A stretch of DNA of 64,000 bases. It comes from an uncultured Alphaproteobacteria bacterium (GTDB taxonomy: Bacteria > Pseudomonadota > Alphaproteobacteria > Rhodobacterales > Rhodobacteraceae). Below, one piece after another: positions 44,976-54,431 of the stretch. Each line of letters starts with the position of its first letter. The stretch's first letter is position 1. The stretch spans positions 47,934-111,933 of the forward strand of contig CACBAO010000003.1 of the NCBI GenBank assembly GCA_902537235.1, read 5' to 3'. The translations under genes and the position numbers were made by a program. The notes beneath the pieces were generated by a model. That model made no database searches. It worked only from the letters and a program-made list of their open reading frames with translations, and was not told the origin of the DNA.

Positions 44976-46250
44976 ATGAATTTTTTAGGAAAAACGAACT
45001 TTTTTGGTGGAACGTTGTCATCTCAGGACCCCGAAATTTTCGACTCCCTAGAGAGAGAATTGGGCCGGCAAAGGAATGAAATTGAGCTTATTGCGTCAGA
45101 GAATATAGCTTCTTCAGCTGTAATGGAAGCTCAAGGATCAATTATGACTAATAAGTATGCAGAGGGATATCCAGGTAGAAGATATTATGGTGGATGTGAA
45201 AATGTAGATGTCGCAGAGCAATTAGCGATATCCAGAGCTTGTCAACTCTACAACTGCAAATTCGCTAATGTTCAGCCCAACTCTGGGAGTCAAGCTAATC
45301 AAGCTGTATTTTTGGCGCTGATGAAACCAGGAGATACTTTTTTGTCGATGGACCTTGCCTCGGGTGGACACTTAACACACGGAGCAAAACCCAATCAATC
45401 CGGCAAATGGTTCAACCCCATTCATTACGAGGTCACAAAAGAAACAGATACAGTTGACTATGATCAAATTCGTCGACTTGCAAAGCTTAACTCTCCGAAA
45501 TTAATTATCGCAGGCGGCTCAGCTATTCCCCGAATACTAGATTTTAAAAAATTTAGAGCTATCTGTGATGAGGTAGGCGCTTTTCTGTTGGTTGATATGG
45601 CACATATTTCGGGTTTGGTCGCAGCTGGCGTTCACCCAAATCCACTAGACTATGCAGACGTTGTAACATCTACGACTCATAAAACTCTGCGGGGGCCAAG
45701 AGGAGGAATGATTCTTTGCAATGATCCTGATATCGCAAAAAAAGTAAACTCTGCAATTTTTCCTGGTATCCAAGGTGGTCCATTGATGCACGTTATTGCG
45801 GCGAAAGCAGTCGCCTTCAAAGAAGCTATGAGCGATGATTTTGTAGAATATCAAAAGCAAGTTATAAAGAACGCAAGAACACTTGCCGAAACATTGCAAG
45901 ATGGTGGCCTTGACTTAGTTACTGGAGGGACAGATACTCACGTTTTACTGGTAGATCTCAGAAAGAAAAAGGTTACCGGTGCTGTAGCAGAAAAAGTTCT
46001 CGGGGAAGGAAATATTGTTTGCAACAAAAACGGTATTCCTTTCGATAGTGAAAAGCCAACGATTACATCTGGGATAAGGCTGGGGACACCAGCAGCAACT
46101 ACTAGAGGTTTTAAAGAGGCGCAATTCAAACAAGTTGGTTCCTGGATTCTGGAAATATTAGACAATGCTCACTCTGAGCATTCTCCACAAGTGATTTCGA
46201 AAGTAAAAAAAGAGGTGCTTAATCTCTGCAGTGACTTTCCTATCTACTAG
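44976..46250 (+). CDS. glyA: Serine hydroxymethyltransferase
   Basis: A pyridoxal-phosphate enzyme that interconverts serine and glycine and loads one-carbon units on tetrahydrofolate. Motifs include [55 protein letters not shown] and the cofactor lysine in [14 protein letters not shown]. Starting at ATG 44976 gives 424 residues beginning [10 protein letters not shown], the normal length. An open frame from 44865 adds 37 residues of no family resemblance and covers the promoter region. Upstream DNA carries GANTC sites and a palindrome. Confidence 0.95.
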   Translation: MNFLGKTNFFGGTLSSQDPEIFDSLERELGRQRNEIELIASENIASSAVMEAQGSIMTNKYAEGYPGRRYYGGCENVDVAEQLAISRACQLYNCKFANVQPNSGSQANQAVFLALMKPGDTFLSMDLASGGHLTHGAKPNQSGKWFNPIHYEVTKETDTVDYDQIRRLAKLNSPKLIIAGGSAIPRILDFKKFRAICDEVGAFLLVDMAHISGLVAAGVHPNPLDYADVVTSTTHKTLRGPRGGMILCNDPDIAKKVNSAIFPGIQGGPLMHVIAAKAVAFKEAMSDDFVEYQKQVIKNARTLAETLQDGGLDLVTGGTDTHVLLVDLRKKKVTGAVAEKVLGEGNIVCNKNGIPFDSEKPTITSGIRLGTPAATTRGFKEAQFKQVGSWILEILDNAHSEHSPQVISKVKKEVLNLCSDFPIY

Positions 46251-46281
46251 CAATTTGGTTCTTTATCTTTAGGTTAAAAAT

Positions 46282-46411
46282 GGATCTTAGATACTTAGCA
46301 AAAACAGTCATTTTTTTTACGTTGCACCTCGCGGTTTGCGGATGTTCAGAAAAAAATTGGCCCGAACTGTCGCCGCTAAGTGAGTTTGAAAATAAGTTTT
46401 TTTTAGACTAA
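46282..46411 (+). CDS. Possible very small lipoprotein (uncertain reading frame)
   Basis: Between glyA and the aminotransferase an ATG at 46282 begins a hydrophobic-looking stretch, and further along is a segment that reads as CGCSEKNWPELSPLSEFENKFFLD ending in TAA at 46411, just before the next Shine-Dalgarno. Together they would make a lipoprotein of about 43 residues with a weak lipobox (VCGC). Whether the two parts are in one frame depends on the exact length of the T-run near 46312-46320. By base numbering they are offset, which would mean a frameshifted remnant. Function unknown. Related genomes often have a small lipoprotein at such spots, but that is only a recollection. Confidence 0.3.
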
Positions 46412-46415
46412 GGAA

Positions 46416-47648
46416 ATGAAAACAGAGTTTCATAGAATAACTAGACTACCTTCCTACGTTTTTGCGGAAGTCAATAAACTTAAAGCGAAATATCGTGATG
46501 AAGGTCATGATATAATTGATTTTGGAATGGGAAACCCTGATATTGACACCGAGTCTTTCATCGTTGATAAGCTGATTGAAACTGTAAAAAAACCAAAAAC
46601 TCATAGATACTCTGTTTCTAGAGGAATAAAAGGTTTGCGGAAAGCACAAGCTGATTACTATGGTAGAAGGTTCTCTGTCAAGTTGGACCCAGAAAATGAA
46701 ATCATTGCAACTCTTGGCTCAAAAGAGGGGTTGGCTAATTTAGCTATGGCAATAACTGATCCTGGAGACGTTATTTTAGTTCCAAATCCATCATACCCAA
46801 TTCACCCCTATGGTTTCATAATTGCTGGCGGTTCTCTGCGACATGTACCAACATTATCAAATGGACAATTTGATGAAGATGAATATTTTAAAACGTTAAC
46901 TCGTTCATTAAAACACATATCACCTAAACCAGTAGCAATAGTCATTTCCTTCCCGTCAAACCCAACAACAAAGACATGTACACTAAAATTTTACGAGGAA
47001 TTGGTTAAAGTGGCAAAGCAAAACGAAGTTTGGATATTATCTGATCTTGCCTACGCTGAAATATATTTTGGTGACAATCCACCCCCTTCAATTTTACAGG
47101 TACCAGGTGCCAAATCGGTGGCTGTTGAATTTACGTCCATGTCAAAAACATTCAGCATGCCAGGTTGGAGAATGGGATTTGCTGTGGGAAACGAGATACT
47201 AATAGCAGCATTAGAGAAAATTAAATCCTACCTCGATTATGGAGCGTTTACACCGATCCAGGTCGCAGCAGCCAGCGCCTTAAGTTCGGATCCCAGTACA
47301 ATAGAGAAAGTAAGATGCATTTACAAAAAAAGAAGAGACACACTAGTTGATTCGATGAGTAAAGCCGGATGGGACATTCCTTCTCCAGAGGCAACAATGT
47401 TTGCATGGGCACCAATACCAGAAAAGTTTAAATCCTTAGGATCGTTACAGTTTTCTAAATTACTTCTTAAAGAGGCTGATATTTCTGTTGCACCTGGGAT
47501 AGGATTTGGAGAGTATGGTGAAAACTTTGTTAGGATCGGTCTTGTCGAGAATGAGCATAGAATTAGGCAGGCAGCTAGAAATATAAAATCTCTCTTTACT
47601 GGAGCTGATAGAATACTTGGCAACTATAGCTCTGGGCAGACAGATTAG
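46416..47648 (+). CDS. Pyridoxal-phosphate aminotransferase (AlaC-like)
   Basis: A class I fold aminotransferase of 410 residues. The N-terminal HRITRLPSYVFAEVNKLKAKYRDEG and DFGMGNPDIDTE are typical of the AlaC group (glutamate-pyruvate aminotransferase), also annotated as LL-diaminopimelate aminotransferase-like. Further motifs are PNPSYPIHPYGFIIAGG, SFPSNPTT, and the Schiff-base lysine in SMSKTFSMPGWRMGF. The C-terminus has the substrate arginine region GENFVRIGLVENEHRIRQA. It lies 2 bases before hom, and this pairing recurs in Rhodobacterales, hinting at a link to aspartate-family amino acid synthesis. Substrate is inferred. Confidence 0.88.
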   Translation: MKTEFHRITRLPSYVFAEVNKLKAKYRDEGHDIIDFGMGNPDIDTESFIVDKLIETVKKPKTHRYSVSRGIKGLRKAQADYYGRRFSVKLDPENEIIATLGSKEGLANLAMAITDPGDVILVPNPSYPIHPYGFIIAGGSLRHVPTLSNGQFDEDEYFKTLTRSLKHISPKPVAIVISFPSNPTTKTCTLKFYEELVKVAKQNEVWILSDLAYAEIYFGDNPPPSILQVPGAKSVAVEFTSMSKTFSMPGWRMGFAVGNEILIAALEKIKSYLDYGAFTPIQVAAASALSSDPSTIEKVRCIYKKRRDTLVDSMSKAGWDIPSPEATMFAWAPIPEKFKSLGSLQFSKLLLKEADISVAPGIGFGEYGENFVRIGLVENEHRIRQAARNIKSLFTGADRILGNYSSGQTD

Positions 47649-47650
47649 TA

Positions 47651-48940
47651 ATGAATAAATCAAAATTAAATGTAGCAATTATTGGCCTTGGGACGGTAGG
47701 TTCAGGCGTCATAAAGCTATTGAAGAGACAAAAAAACAATATAAAAAATAGGACGGGCATAGAACTTGAGTTGGTAGCAATAAGCGCAAAAAATAAGAGG
47801 AAGAAAAGAAGTATCGATATAAGTCCATATAGGTGGATAGCCTCTCCGATAACTATAGCAAGAGATCCTGATGTGGATGTAATTGTTGAACTAATAGGCG
47901 ATATGGATAATACCGCCAGAAAAGTGATAAAAGAGGCAATTAACAATGGAAAACACATAGTCACTGCCAATAAATCGCTTCTTGCAAAGGAGGGATCTAG
48001 TTTTGAAGAGCTTGCCAAAAAAAAGAGCGTCTTTTTACGATATGAGGCTGCAGTCGCTGGAGGCATCCCTATTATAAAAGTGTTACAAGACTCCCTAATA
48101 GTAAACAAGATTTCCAAACTATATGGAGTGATTAATGGAACATGTAACTTCATACTTACCAAAATGGAAGCAGAGGGACGAGAATATACTGATGTATTTT
48201 CTGAGGCGCAACAACTAGGCTATGTCGAAAGTGATCCAAGGCTTGACATCGGAGGAATAGATTCGGCCCACAAACTAGCTTTACTCTCTTGTTTGGCGTT
48301 TGGAACTAGCCTAGATTTAAAGGGAGTGAAAACCGAGGGAATAGACCATATCTCTATAGAAGACATAGACGAAGCTCATCTTATTGGATATAAAATAAAG
48401 TTACTGGCGACTGCGGAATATCAAAAAAAGTTGCTTAGACAGGAAGTCTCTCCCAAATTAATTAGAAAAGATAGCCCAATCGCGCAAGTCAATGGAAGCA
48501 CAAATATAATAGCAATAGAGGGCGAAGAAATTGGTACTACTATTTTTTCTGGCCCAGGTGCTGGCATGGGGCCTACAGCCTCTTCAGTAGTATCAGATCT
48601 GGTAGCTATTGCTTCTAGAAAAAGCAAATCGACTTTTTTAAATGGTGATAAAAATTTTAGTGGAAAGCGAGATAAAACTTTAACCAAAGAAAGTTCATTT
48701 TACCTAAGGTTTGTACTTAAAGATAAGCCAGGAGTGATAGCTCGATTATCAGGAAAATTGGGGAGCTGTGGAATATCAATCAACCAGATGAAACAGAAAC
48801 CTCTACCGAAGCAAAAAGCAACATTAATAATGACCACGCATAAAACTGTTAGGAAAAACTTAGAAAAAGCTTTGAATGATATTAGAAGGTTAAAGATATG
48901 TGAACAAAGGCCAGTTTCTATTGAAATTGAAGAAATTTAA
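47651..48940 (+). CDS. hom: Homoserine dehydrogenase
   Basis: Reduces aspartate semialdehyde to homoserine, the branch to methionine and threonine. The 429-residue protein has the Rossmann loop AIIGLGTVGSGVIKLL, ANKSLLAKEG, the catalytic region YEAAVAGGIPIIKVLQD, INGTCNFILTKME and EAQQLGYVESDPRLDIGGIDSAHKLALL. The C-terminal 80 residues form an ACT domain (SFYLRFVLKDKPGVIARLSGKLG), so threonine feedback is likely. Follows the aminotransferase by 2 bases. Confidence 0.95.
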   Translation: MNKSKLNVAIIGLGTVGSGVIKLLKRQKNNIKNRTGIELELVAISAKNKRKKRSIDISPYRWIASPITIARDPDVDVIVELIGDMDNTARKVIKEAINNGKHIVTANKSLLAKEGSSFEELAKKKSVFLRYEAAVAGGIPIIKVLQDSLIVNKISKLYGVINGTCNFILTKMEAEGREYTDVFSEAQQLGYVESDPRLDIGGIDSAHKLALLSCLAFGTSLDLKGVKTEGIDHISIEDIDEAHLIGYKIKLLATAEYQKKLLRQEVSPKLIRKDSPIAQVNGSTNIIAIEGEEIGTTIFSGPGAGMGPTASSVVSDLVAIASRKSKSTFLNGDKNFSGKRDKTLTKESSFYLRFVLKDKPGVIARLSGKLGSCGISINQMKQKPLPKQKATLIMTTHKTVRKNLEKALNDIRRLKICEQRPVSIEIEEI

Positions 48941-48977
48941 TGAGAACATTTCTGTTGGCAGACCAAAAAACTTTATT

Positions 48978-49142
48978 ATGGTATATAGGGTAGCTAAAGA
49001 CCTTCACATGTTTTACAGTAGCACCCTAACCCTCATCAGTATCGTTAACGACAAGTATTTTGAAGATACAATTATTGAAGTCGAAACATTTTTTAAAGAA
49101 TTAAAGAATGAGCCAACAAAAAAAATCACAATGTTAAAGTAA
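48978..49142 (+). CDS. Short hypothetical ORF between hom and recJ
   Basis: An open frame of 54 codons (ATG at 48978) fills most of the 213 bases between hom and recJ. The frame is open further back to a GTG inside hom. The product would be MVYRVAKDLHMFY... with alternating hydrophobic and acidic residues and a lysine-rich tail; no signal, membrane helix or known motif. There is no Shine-Dalgarno. I do not recognise it. It may be chance or the stub of a lost gene; glpX is usually found in this place in Rhodobacterales, but I see no similarity to it. Confidence 0.25.
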   Translation: MVYRVAKDLHMFYSSTLTLISIVNDKYFEDTIIEVETFFKELKNEPTKKITMLK

Positions 49143-49153
49143 ATGTATCATTG

Positions 49154-50887
49154 ATGAATTTTCTCGGAATATCAAAGTCCTATACTAATAAAAAATGGGT
49201 TGGGCCAAGTGAGCAAGATTTGCAAAAAGCCTTACTTTATTCAAAACGCCTTTCCATTCCACAACTTAGTGCATACCAATTAATCAAAAATAACATCCAA
49301 GAAGGGGATTATTTTGACTATGTAAGCCCAAAGATAAAAAACTTGATACCCAATCCGAAGATATTCCTAGATATGGAAAAGGGTGCGTTGCGCTTGCTGA
49401 GGGCCATAGAACAAAAAGAAAAAATAGCTATTTTTGCTGATTATGATGTAGATGGTACAGTCTCTGCTGCACTAATTTCTTTGTGGTTAAGTAATTATTC
49501 TATCGAGCCAACAGTATACATACCAGATAGAGAATCTGAAGGATTTGGACCCAATAGTGTAGCAATGAATAAACTTTCTCTCAAAAACTCTCTAATTATC
49601 TGCGTTGACTGTGGAACCGACACTGAAGGAGCAATTAGGGAAGCAACAAAAAGAGGAACTGACGTTATCGTGATAGATCACCATAAGTCAGAAACCTTTT
49701 CAAAATCTGCTTACGCAGTAATAAACCCAAATAGATTTGATGAAAAAAATATATTTCCATACCTTTGTGCTGCTGGAGTTGTTTTCATCTTTTTAGTTGA
49801 GCTGAACAGCATTATTCCTGAAAAAAATAGAGTGAACATAAACTTACTGAGCTATCTGAACCTTGTAAGCCTCGCTACCATTGCCGATGTGGTACCTTTA
49901 GTTGGGCTCAATCGAGCATTTGTAAAACAAGGTTTAAAAATATTCCAAAGTCGACTATGCCTTAAAATGTTTGGCACGCACTTCAAATTATTGGAGAACT
50001 TAAATGAAGAAACAATAGCATTCCAAGTTGCGCCAAGATTGAATGCTGGTGGAAGAATAGCATCGGCTTTTCTTACATATCAATTTCTTACAGCTACAAA
50101 TCCACATAAAATTGAAGAGTGCATAAATAATATGGAGTTAGCGAATAAAGAGCGCAAAGCACTAGAAACAATAATTCTTTCCAGTGCGGTGCAACAAATA
50201 TCAAATGCTAAGAGTCAAAAACCTTATACATTGGTAAAAGCTAAGGGTTGGCATAAGGGTGTAATTGGGATAATAGCCTCTCGACTCAAAGACTTATATG
50301 GAGGCTTATGCGTAGCCATTTCTATTGATGGACATATAGGTCATGGATCTATTCGATCAACAGAACAAATAGATCTTACTGAAATATTAAAAGAACTAAA
50401 ATACCGAGATGTCCTTATTAGTGGCGGAGGACATAAACAAGCTGCAGGATTTTCCTTACTTGTAGATAGGCTCAGTGAATTTGATAAAGTTGTTACAAGC
50501 TATGTATCCAGCCTTACAAACTTAGAAAACCCCGGTACTTTGCTGGAAATCGATGGGATAATTGATATAGAAGCCGTCAATACCGATTTAATCAATAATT
50601 TAAATCTGCTTGGACCTTATGGATCTAAAGTGCCACAACCAATAATAGTTATTCCAAGTTGCCAACTTTTGTTTGCAAAAGAAATGGGGGACGGACACTT
50701 GTTATGTAAATTAAAAAAGAAGAATGGAACTTTAGACGCAATTTGTTTTTATGCAAAAAAAAAGGGGCTTGATATCCCACTATCTAAACCTAACCAAATT
50801 ATGCATATAGCTGGTAATCTTGTGAAAAATGAGTGGCAAGGTCTAACAAAACCGCAAATGAGGATAGTAGATATAGCTCAAATATAA
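49154..50887 (+). CDS. recJ: Single-stranded-DNA-specific exonuclease RecJ
   Basis: A 5'-3' single-strand exonuclease used in recombination and mismatch repair. The roughly 577-residue DHH-family protein has motif I AIFADYDVDGTVSAA, LIICVDCGTD, motif III VIVIDHHKSE, APRLNAGGRIASA, and the DHHA1 motif ISGGGHKQAAGFSL, followed by an OB-fold C-terminal domain. ATG 49154 is chosen; a TTG directly before it is also open. The gene ends at a run of 15 A residues upstream of tRNA-Glu. Confidence 0.94.
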   Translation: MNFLGISKSYTNKKWVGPSEQDLQKALLYSKRLSIPQLSAYQLIKNNIQEGDYFDYVSPKIKNLIPNPKIFLDMEKGALRLLRAIEQKEKIAIFADYDVDGTVSAALISLWLSNYSIEPTVYIPDRESEGFGPNSVAMNKLSLKNSLIICVDCGTDTEGAIREATKRGTDVIVIDHHKSETFSKSAYAVINPNRFDEKNIFPYLCAAGVVFIFLVELNSIIPEKNRVNINLLSYLNLVSLATIADVVPLVGLNRAFVKQGLKIFQSRLCLKMFGTHFKLLENLNEETIAFQVAPRLNAGGRIASAFLTYQFLTATNPHKIEECINNMELANKERKALETIILSSAVQQISNAKSQKPYTLVKAKGWHKGVIGIIASRLKDLYGGLCVAISIDGHIGHGSIRSTEQIDLTEILKELKYRDVLISGGGHKQAAGFSLLVDRLSEFDKVVTSYVSSLTNLENPGTLLEIDGIIDIEAVNTDLINNLNLLGPYGSKVPQPIIVIPSCQLLFAKEMGDGHLLCKLKKKNGTLDAICFYAKKKGLDIPLSKPNQIMHIAGNLVKNEWQGLTKPQMRIVDIAQI

Positions 50888-50904
50888 AAAAAAAAAAAAA
50901 CAAC

Positions 50905-50932
50905 TTGAAGTAGCTTTTATTTTTAGTAAAAG
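50905..50932 (+). promoter_or_regulatory. Possible tRNA-Glu promoter
   Basis: TTGAAG (50905-50910) and TAAAAG (50927-50932) are separated by 16 bases and end 12 bases before the tRNA. Each matches the sigma-70 consensus at four of six positions. The tRNA is otherwise only reachable by read-through from recJ. Confidence 0.35.
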
Positions 50933-50944
50933 AGTAAAACGGTT

Positions 50945-51019
50945 GCGCCCTTCGTCTATCGGTTAGGACGCCAGATTTTCATTCTGGAAAGAGGGGTTCG
51001 ATTCCCCTAGGGCGTACCA
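50945..51019 (+). tRNA. tRNA-Glu (anticodon TTC)
   Basis: The 75 bases fold into a full cloverleaf. The acceptor stem pairs GCGCCCT with AGGGCGT, the anticodon arm is CCAGA-TTTTCAT-TCTGG giving anticodon TTC, and the T arm is GGGGTTCGATTCCCC. The CCA end (51017-51019) is encoded. It lies alone between recJ and the opposing gap gene. Confidence 0.97.
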
Positions 51020-51078
51020 TTAAAATCGTTTTAATAAATAAATTAAATTTCTCTTTTGTAGACATCATACAAACTCTG

Positions 51079-52080
51079 TTACTGAATACCTCCTAAATAG
51101 GTTGCAGTATCGAGCATACGGTTTGAAAAACCCCATTCATTATCATACCAAGATAGAACTCGGATCATACCACCTGTCAAAACTTTTGTCTGAGATCCAG
51201 CAAAAATTGAGGAGGCAGGATGATGATTATAGTCTGATGAGACTAACGGTGCATCTTCATAAGCCAGTATACCATTCAAATTCGTATAAGATGCTTCTTG
51301 AATGACCTTGTTAATTTCTTCAACCGAATTCTCTTTAGCTAAAATACATTTAAGATCTACACATGAAACATTAGGAGTAGGAACTCGAATTGCAGATCCA
51401 TCGAGCTTGCCTTTTAGCTCAGGGAGAACTAAAGAAACTGCTTGAGCTGCTCCTGTAGACGTTGGAATCATGTTCAGAGATGCTGCTCGGGCTCTATAAT
51501 AATCTTTATGTAGGGTGTCCAGAACAGGTTGATCTCCGGTATAGCTATGTATCGTGGTCATATAACCAACTTCTATACCAAAACTTTCATGTAAAACCTT
51601 TACCACGGGAGCTAAACAATTTGTTGTACATGATGCATTAGAGACTATCACATCAGTAGATGTGAGCGATTTATGATTGACGCCGAAAACAACCGTGCGA
51701 TCTACATTGCTTCCTGGGGCAGATATTAACACTTTCTTAGACCCATTTTTTAAATGTAGGGAAGCATTCTCTTTATTGGTAAAAATACCTGTACACTCAA
51801 GAGCGACATCCACTTCTGACCACGGTAACTTCGCTGGATCTTTTTCTGCGGTAATTTGAATCTCTGAATTGTTAACCTTTAGATAGTTTTTGTTCAGCAA
51901 AAGGTTTAAAGGAAATCGACCATGCACACTGTCATATTTGAGTAAATGTAGATTCATCTCTGGAGAACCGAGGTCGTTAATAGCCACCACCTCTATATCT
52001 TCTCTGTTATTTTCTATTGACGCTCTCAATATATTTCGCCCAATTCGTCCAAATCCATTAATTGCTACCTTTACGGACAT
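51079..52080 (-). CDS. gap: Glyceraldehyde-3-phosphate dehydrogenase, type I
   Basis: Converts glyceraldehyde-3-phosphate to 1,3-bisphosphoglycerate in glycolysis and gluconeogenesis. The 333-residue protein has the dinucleotide-binding INGFGRIGRNILRA, the acidic residue in VVAINDLGS that favours NAD, LKYDSVHGRF, and the catalytic Cys151 in SNASCTTNCLAPVV. WYDNEWGFSNRM near the C-terminus is standard. It stands alone, with the tRNA opposing it downstream and an acyl-CoA ligase 113 bases upstream on the same strand. Confidence 0.96.
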   Translation of the reverse strand: MSVKVAINGFGRIGRNILRASIENNREDIEVVAINDLGSPEMNLHLLKYDSVHGRFPLNLLLNKNYLKVNNSEIQITAEKDPAKLPWSEVDVALECTGIFTNKENASLHLKNGSKKVLISAPGSNVDRTVVFGVNHKSLTSTDVIVSNASCTTNCLAPVVKVLHESFGIEVGYMTTIHSYTGDQPVLDTLHKDYYRARAASLNMIPTSTGAAQAVSLVLPELKGKLDGSAIRVPTPNVSCVDLKCILAKENSVEEINKVIQEASYTNLNGILAYEDAPLVSSDYNHHPASSIFAGSQTKVLTGGMIRVLSWYDNEWGFSNRMLDTATYLGGIQ

Positions 52081-52193
52081 TTTCTACCTCTTTTGCTTGT
52101 GCTAACTCTGTGACTAACTAATGTTTAATCAATTTAAAAAAATATGGAAAGTGATTTAATCATATATCTAACTAAAAGAATTCTGATAGGTAT

Positions 52194-53807
52194 TTATCTA
52201 TTAGAAAAAAGCTTACGTAATTCAGCCTTTTGAATTTTTCCTGTAGAAGTCTTAGGGAGTTCGCTAAAAATCACTTCTTTTGGAACTTTAAAACTTGCTA
52301 AATTTTCTTTACAAAACTTTAAAACCTCTTCTTTCGTTATAGAAACTCCTTCTTTCTTTTCAATAAAAGCACACGGTGTTTCACCCCACTTTTCGTCTGG
52401 CTTCGCTATTACGGCGCAGGCAATTACTCCCTCAATCTTAAAAATACAGTTCTCTATTTCAATTGAGGAGATATTCTCTCCACCAGAAATAATTATATCT
52501 TTAGCTCTATCCTTTAGTTGTATATACCCATCTTCAAATATTACTCCTAAATCACCAGTTTTGAACCAACCATCTTTAAACGCTTTTATAGTAGCGTCTT
52601 CATCTTTAAGATAACCTTTCATCGTGATATTTCCTCTGAGAAGGACCTCTCCTAATTCATTTCCATCATGCTGCACTTCTTTTCGTGTTTCTGAATTGAC
52701 AACCTTTAAATCTTCTTGCACCAAGTATGAAACCCCTTGTCTGGACTTTAAATTAGCTTTCTCGGAAGACTCCAAATTATCCCATTCATCCTTCCATTTG
52801 CATATTACTGCTGGTCCATATACTTCAGTTAATCCATAAACGTGTGTTACGTCAAACCCACACTTTTCTATTTGTTCTAATATCTTGGCTGGTGGAGGGG
52901 CGGCTGCAGTCATTAACTTTACTCGACCGTTGAGTTTTTTTACATGCTTTGAGTCAGTGTTAATAATAAAGCTTAAAACTGTAGGGGCGCCACACAAATA
53001 CTCCACCTCATGACTAAATATTTTGTCGTATATATTCTCTCCCGTGATCTTTCTCAAACAGATATTTGTTCCAGCTCTCATCGCTATAGTCCATGGAAAA
53101 CACCAGCCATTACAGTGAAACATTGGTAAGGTCCACAAATAGGTAGGATGCATTTTCATGTCCCATTCTAGAGAGTTACCCATTGCATTAAGATAAGCAC
53201 CTCTATGGTGATAAACAACGCCTTTAGGATTTCCTGTTGTACCCGATGTATAATTAATACTTAAACTCTCCCATTCGTCTAATGGTTTATAATAATTGAA
53301 ATCTAAGTCATAACTTTCCAAAAATTGTTCATAATCCATATGAAAGTAAGACGTGTCAAACGTAAATGTTTGTTCATCTTTGACAATGATAATATCTGGT
53401 TTTTCTTTAGACAAATTGACTGCTTCTTTCCCTAACTTGAAAAACTCTGTATCAATGAACAGCAATTTTATATTTGAATGATCAATGATATAAGCTATCG
53501 TTTTAGCATCTAGTCTGTAGTTTATTGCGTTCAATATCATACCTGCCATGGGTACACCAAAGTGTGCTTCATATAATTCAGGCGTATTAGACGCTATAAA
53601 ACCTACGACATTACCTTTGGTCAATTTTTGAGACAAAGAACTAGCAAGCTGTATACATCTTAAAAAAGTTTGTTCCCAAGTAAAATATTTATTCTCATGA
53701 ATAATACTATAACGATTTGGGAATACTTTAGCTGCCTTTTCTAAAAACACTATTGGCGTTAACGGCGCGTAGTTGGCGTTATTTTTTTTTAATTCATTCT
53801 GTTGCAT
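52194..53807 (-). CDS. Acyl-CoA synthetase, AMP-forming
   Basis: Second acyl-activating enzyme of the window, 537 residues. Motifs: P-loop [20 protein letters not shown] (about residues 184-203), LWTLPMFHCNGWCFPW, HVYGLTEVYGPAV, GWFKTGDLGVI, KDRAKDIIISGGENISSIEIE and the catalytic Lys in PKTSTGKIQKAELRKLF. The FHCNGWCFPWTIAMRAGT stretch resembles the plant AAE / short-to-medium chain branch more than FadD, so it probably uses a different substrate from the ligase at 33835. Its stop is near 52194 and it follows recR by 5 bases, though a functional link to recR is unlikely. Confidence 0.88.
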   Translation of the reverse strand: MQQNELKKNNANYAPLTPIVFLEKAAKVFPNRYSIIHENKYFTWEQTFLRCIQLASSLSQKLTKGNVVGFIASNTPELYEAHFGVPMAGMILNAINYRLDAKTIAYIIDHSNIKLLFIDTEFFKLGKEAVNLSKEKPDIIIVKDEQTFTFDTSYFHMDYEQFLESYDLDFNYYKPLDEWESLSINYTSGTTGNPKGVVYHHRGAYLNAMGNSLEWDMKMHPTYLWTLPMFHCNGWCFPWTIAMRAGTNICLRKITGENIYDKIFSHEVEYLCGAPTVLSFIINTDSKHVKKLNGRVKLMTAAAPPPAKILEQIEKCGFDVTHVYGLTEVYGPAVICKWKDEWDNLESSEKANLKSRQGVSYLVQEDLKVVNSETRKEVQHDGNELGEVLLRGNITMKGYLKDEDATIKAFKDGWFKTGDLGVIFEDGYIQLKDRAKDIIISGGENISSIEIENCIFKIEGVIACAVIAKPDEKWGETPCAFIEKKEGVSITKEEVLKFCKENLASFKVPKEVIFSELPKTSTGKIQKAELRKLFSNR

Positions 53808-53812
53808 TTTTT

Positions 53813-54430
53813 CTATTCAAATTTTCTTCGCGCATTAAAAGCTGCCACAATTGTGCTATCATCTAAATAGTCTAGTTCTCCTCCTACGGGAACACCCTGT
53901 GCGAGTGATGTTATTTTAATTGAATATTTTTCTAATTCCTGGAAAATATAGTTGGCTGTAGTCTGCCCTGTTATAGTGGCACCCAGCGCAAGAACTATTT
54001 CTTTAACGCTTCCTGAGGCCACCCTCTGACGTAATGTTGAAATCTTTAATTCTTCAGGACCTATTCCTTCTATGGGAGATAGAAGTCCTCCTAAAACGTG
54101 AAAAACTCCGTTAAAAGCCCCAGATCGATTCATAGCCCACAAGTCAGAAATATCCTCTACGACACACACTAAACCATTATCCCTAGATTTATCAGAACAC
54201 ACCTCACACATAGTATCCAGAGTAACGTTGCCACAAATTTCACAATATTTTATTTTATTATTTAAATTTTCCAGGGAAAGTATTAGCTGATTAAGTATTA
54301 TTTCTCTCTTTTTTATTAAATGAAATACTAGTCTTTGTGCTGATCTGGGGCCTAGACCTGGCATCTTTGAAAAGATTTTAATTATTGATTCTAAATCAGA
54401 CTGACCATCCTTTGCGTGACTATTTTTCAT
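53813..54430 (-). CDS. recR: Recombination mediator protein RecR
   Basis: RecR, with RecF or RecO, loads RecA at gaps. The 205-residue product has the helix-hairpin-helix MPGLGPRSAQRLVFHLI, the zinc finger CEICGNVTLDTMCEVC and the Toprim domain CVVEDISDLWAMNRSG with later ALGATITGQTTANYI. The ATG at 54430 follows the ybaB stop by one base and gives the expected N-terminus; an extension to 54511 would run through ybaB. The dnaX-ybaB-recR order is conserved widely. Confidence 0.95.
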   Translation of the reverse strand: MKNSHAKDGQSDLESIIKIFSKMPGLGPRSAQRLVFHLIKKREIILNQLILSLENLNNKIKYCEICGNVTLDTMCEVCSDKSRDNGLVCVVEDISDLWAMNRSGAFNGVFHVLGGLLSPIEGIGPEELKISTLRQRVASGSVKEIVLALGATITGQTTANYIFQELEKYSIKITSLAQGVPVGGELDYLDDSTIVAAFNARRKFE

Positions 54431-54431
54431 T

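Noticed and set aside
50886..50900. Run of 15 A residues after recJ
   Set aside because: Considered as a minus-strand terminator U-tract, but there is no GC-rich hairpin beside it and the nearest minus-strand gene ends about 180 bases away; probably a simple homopolymer.
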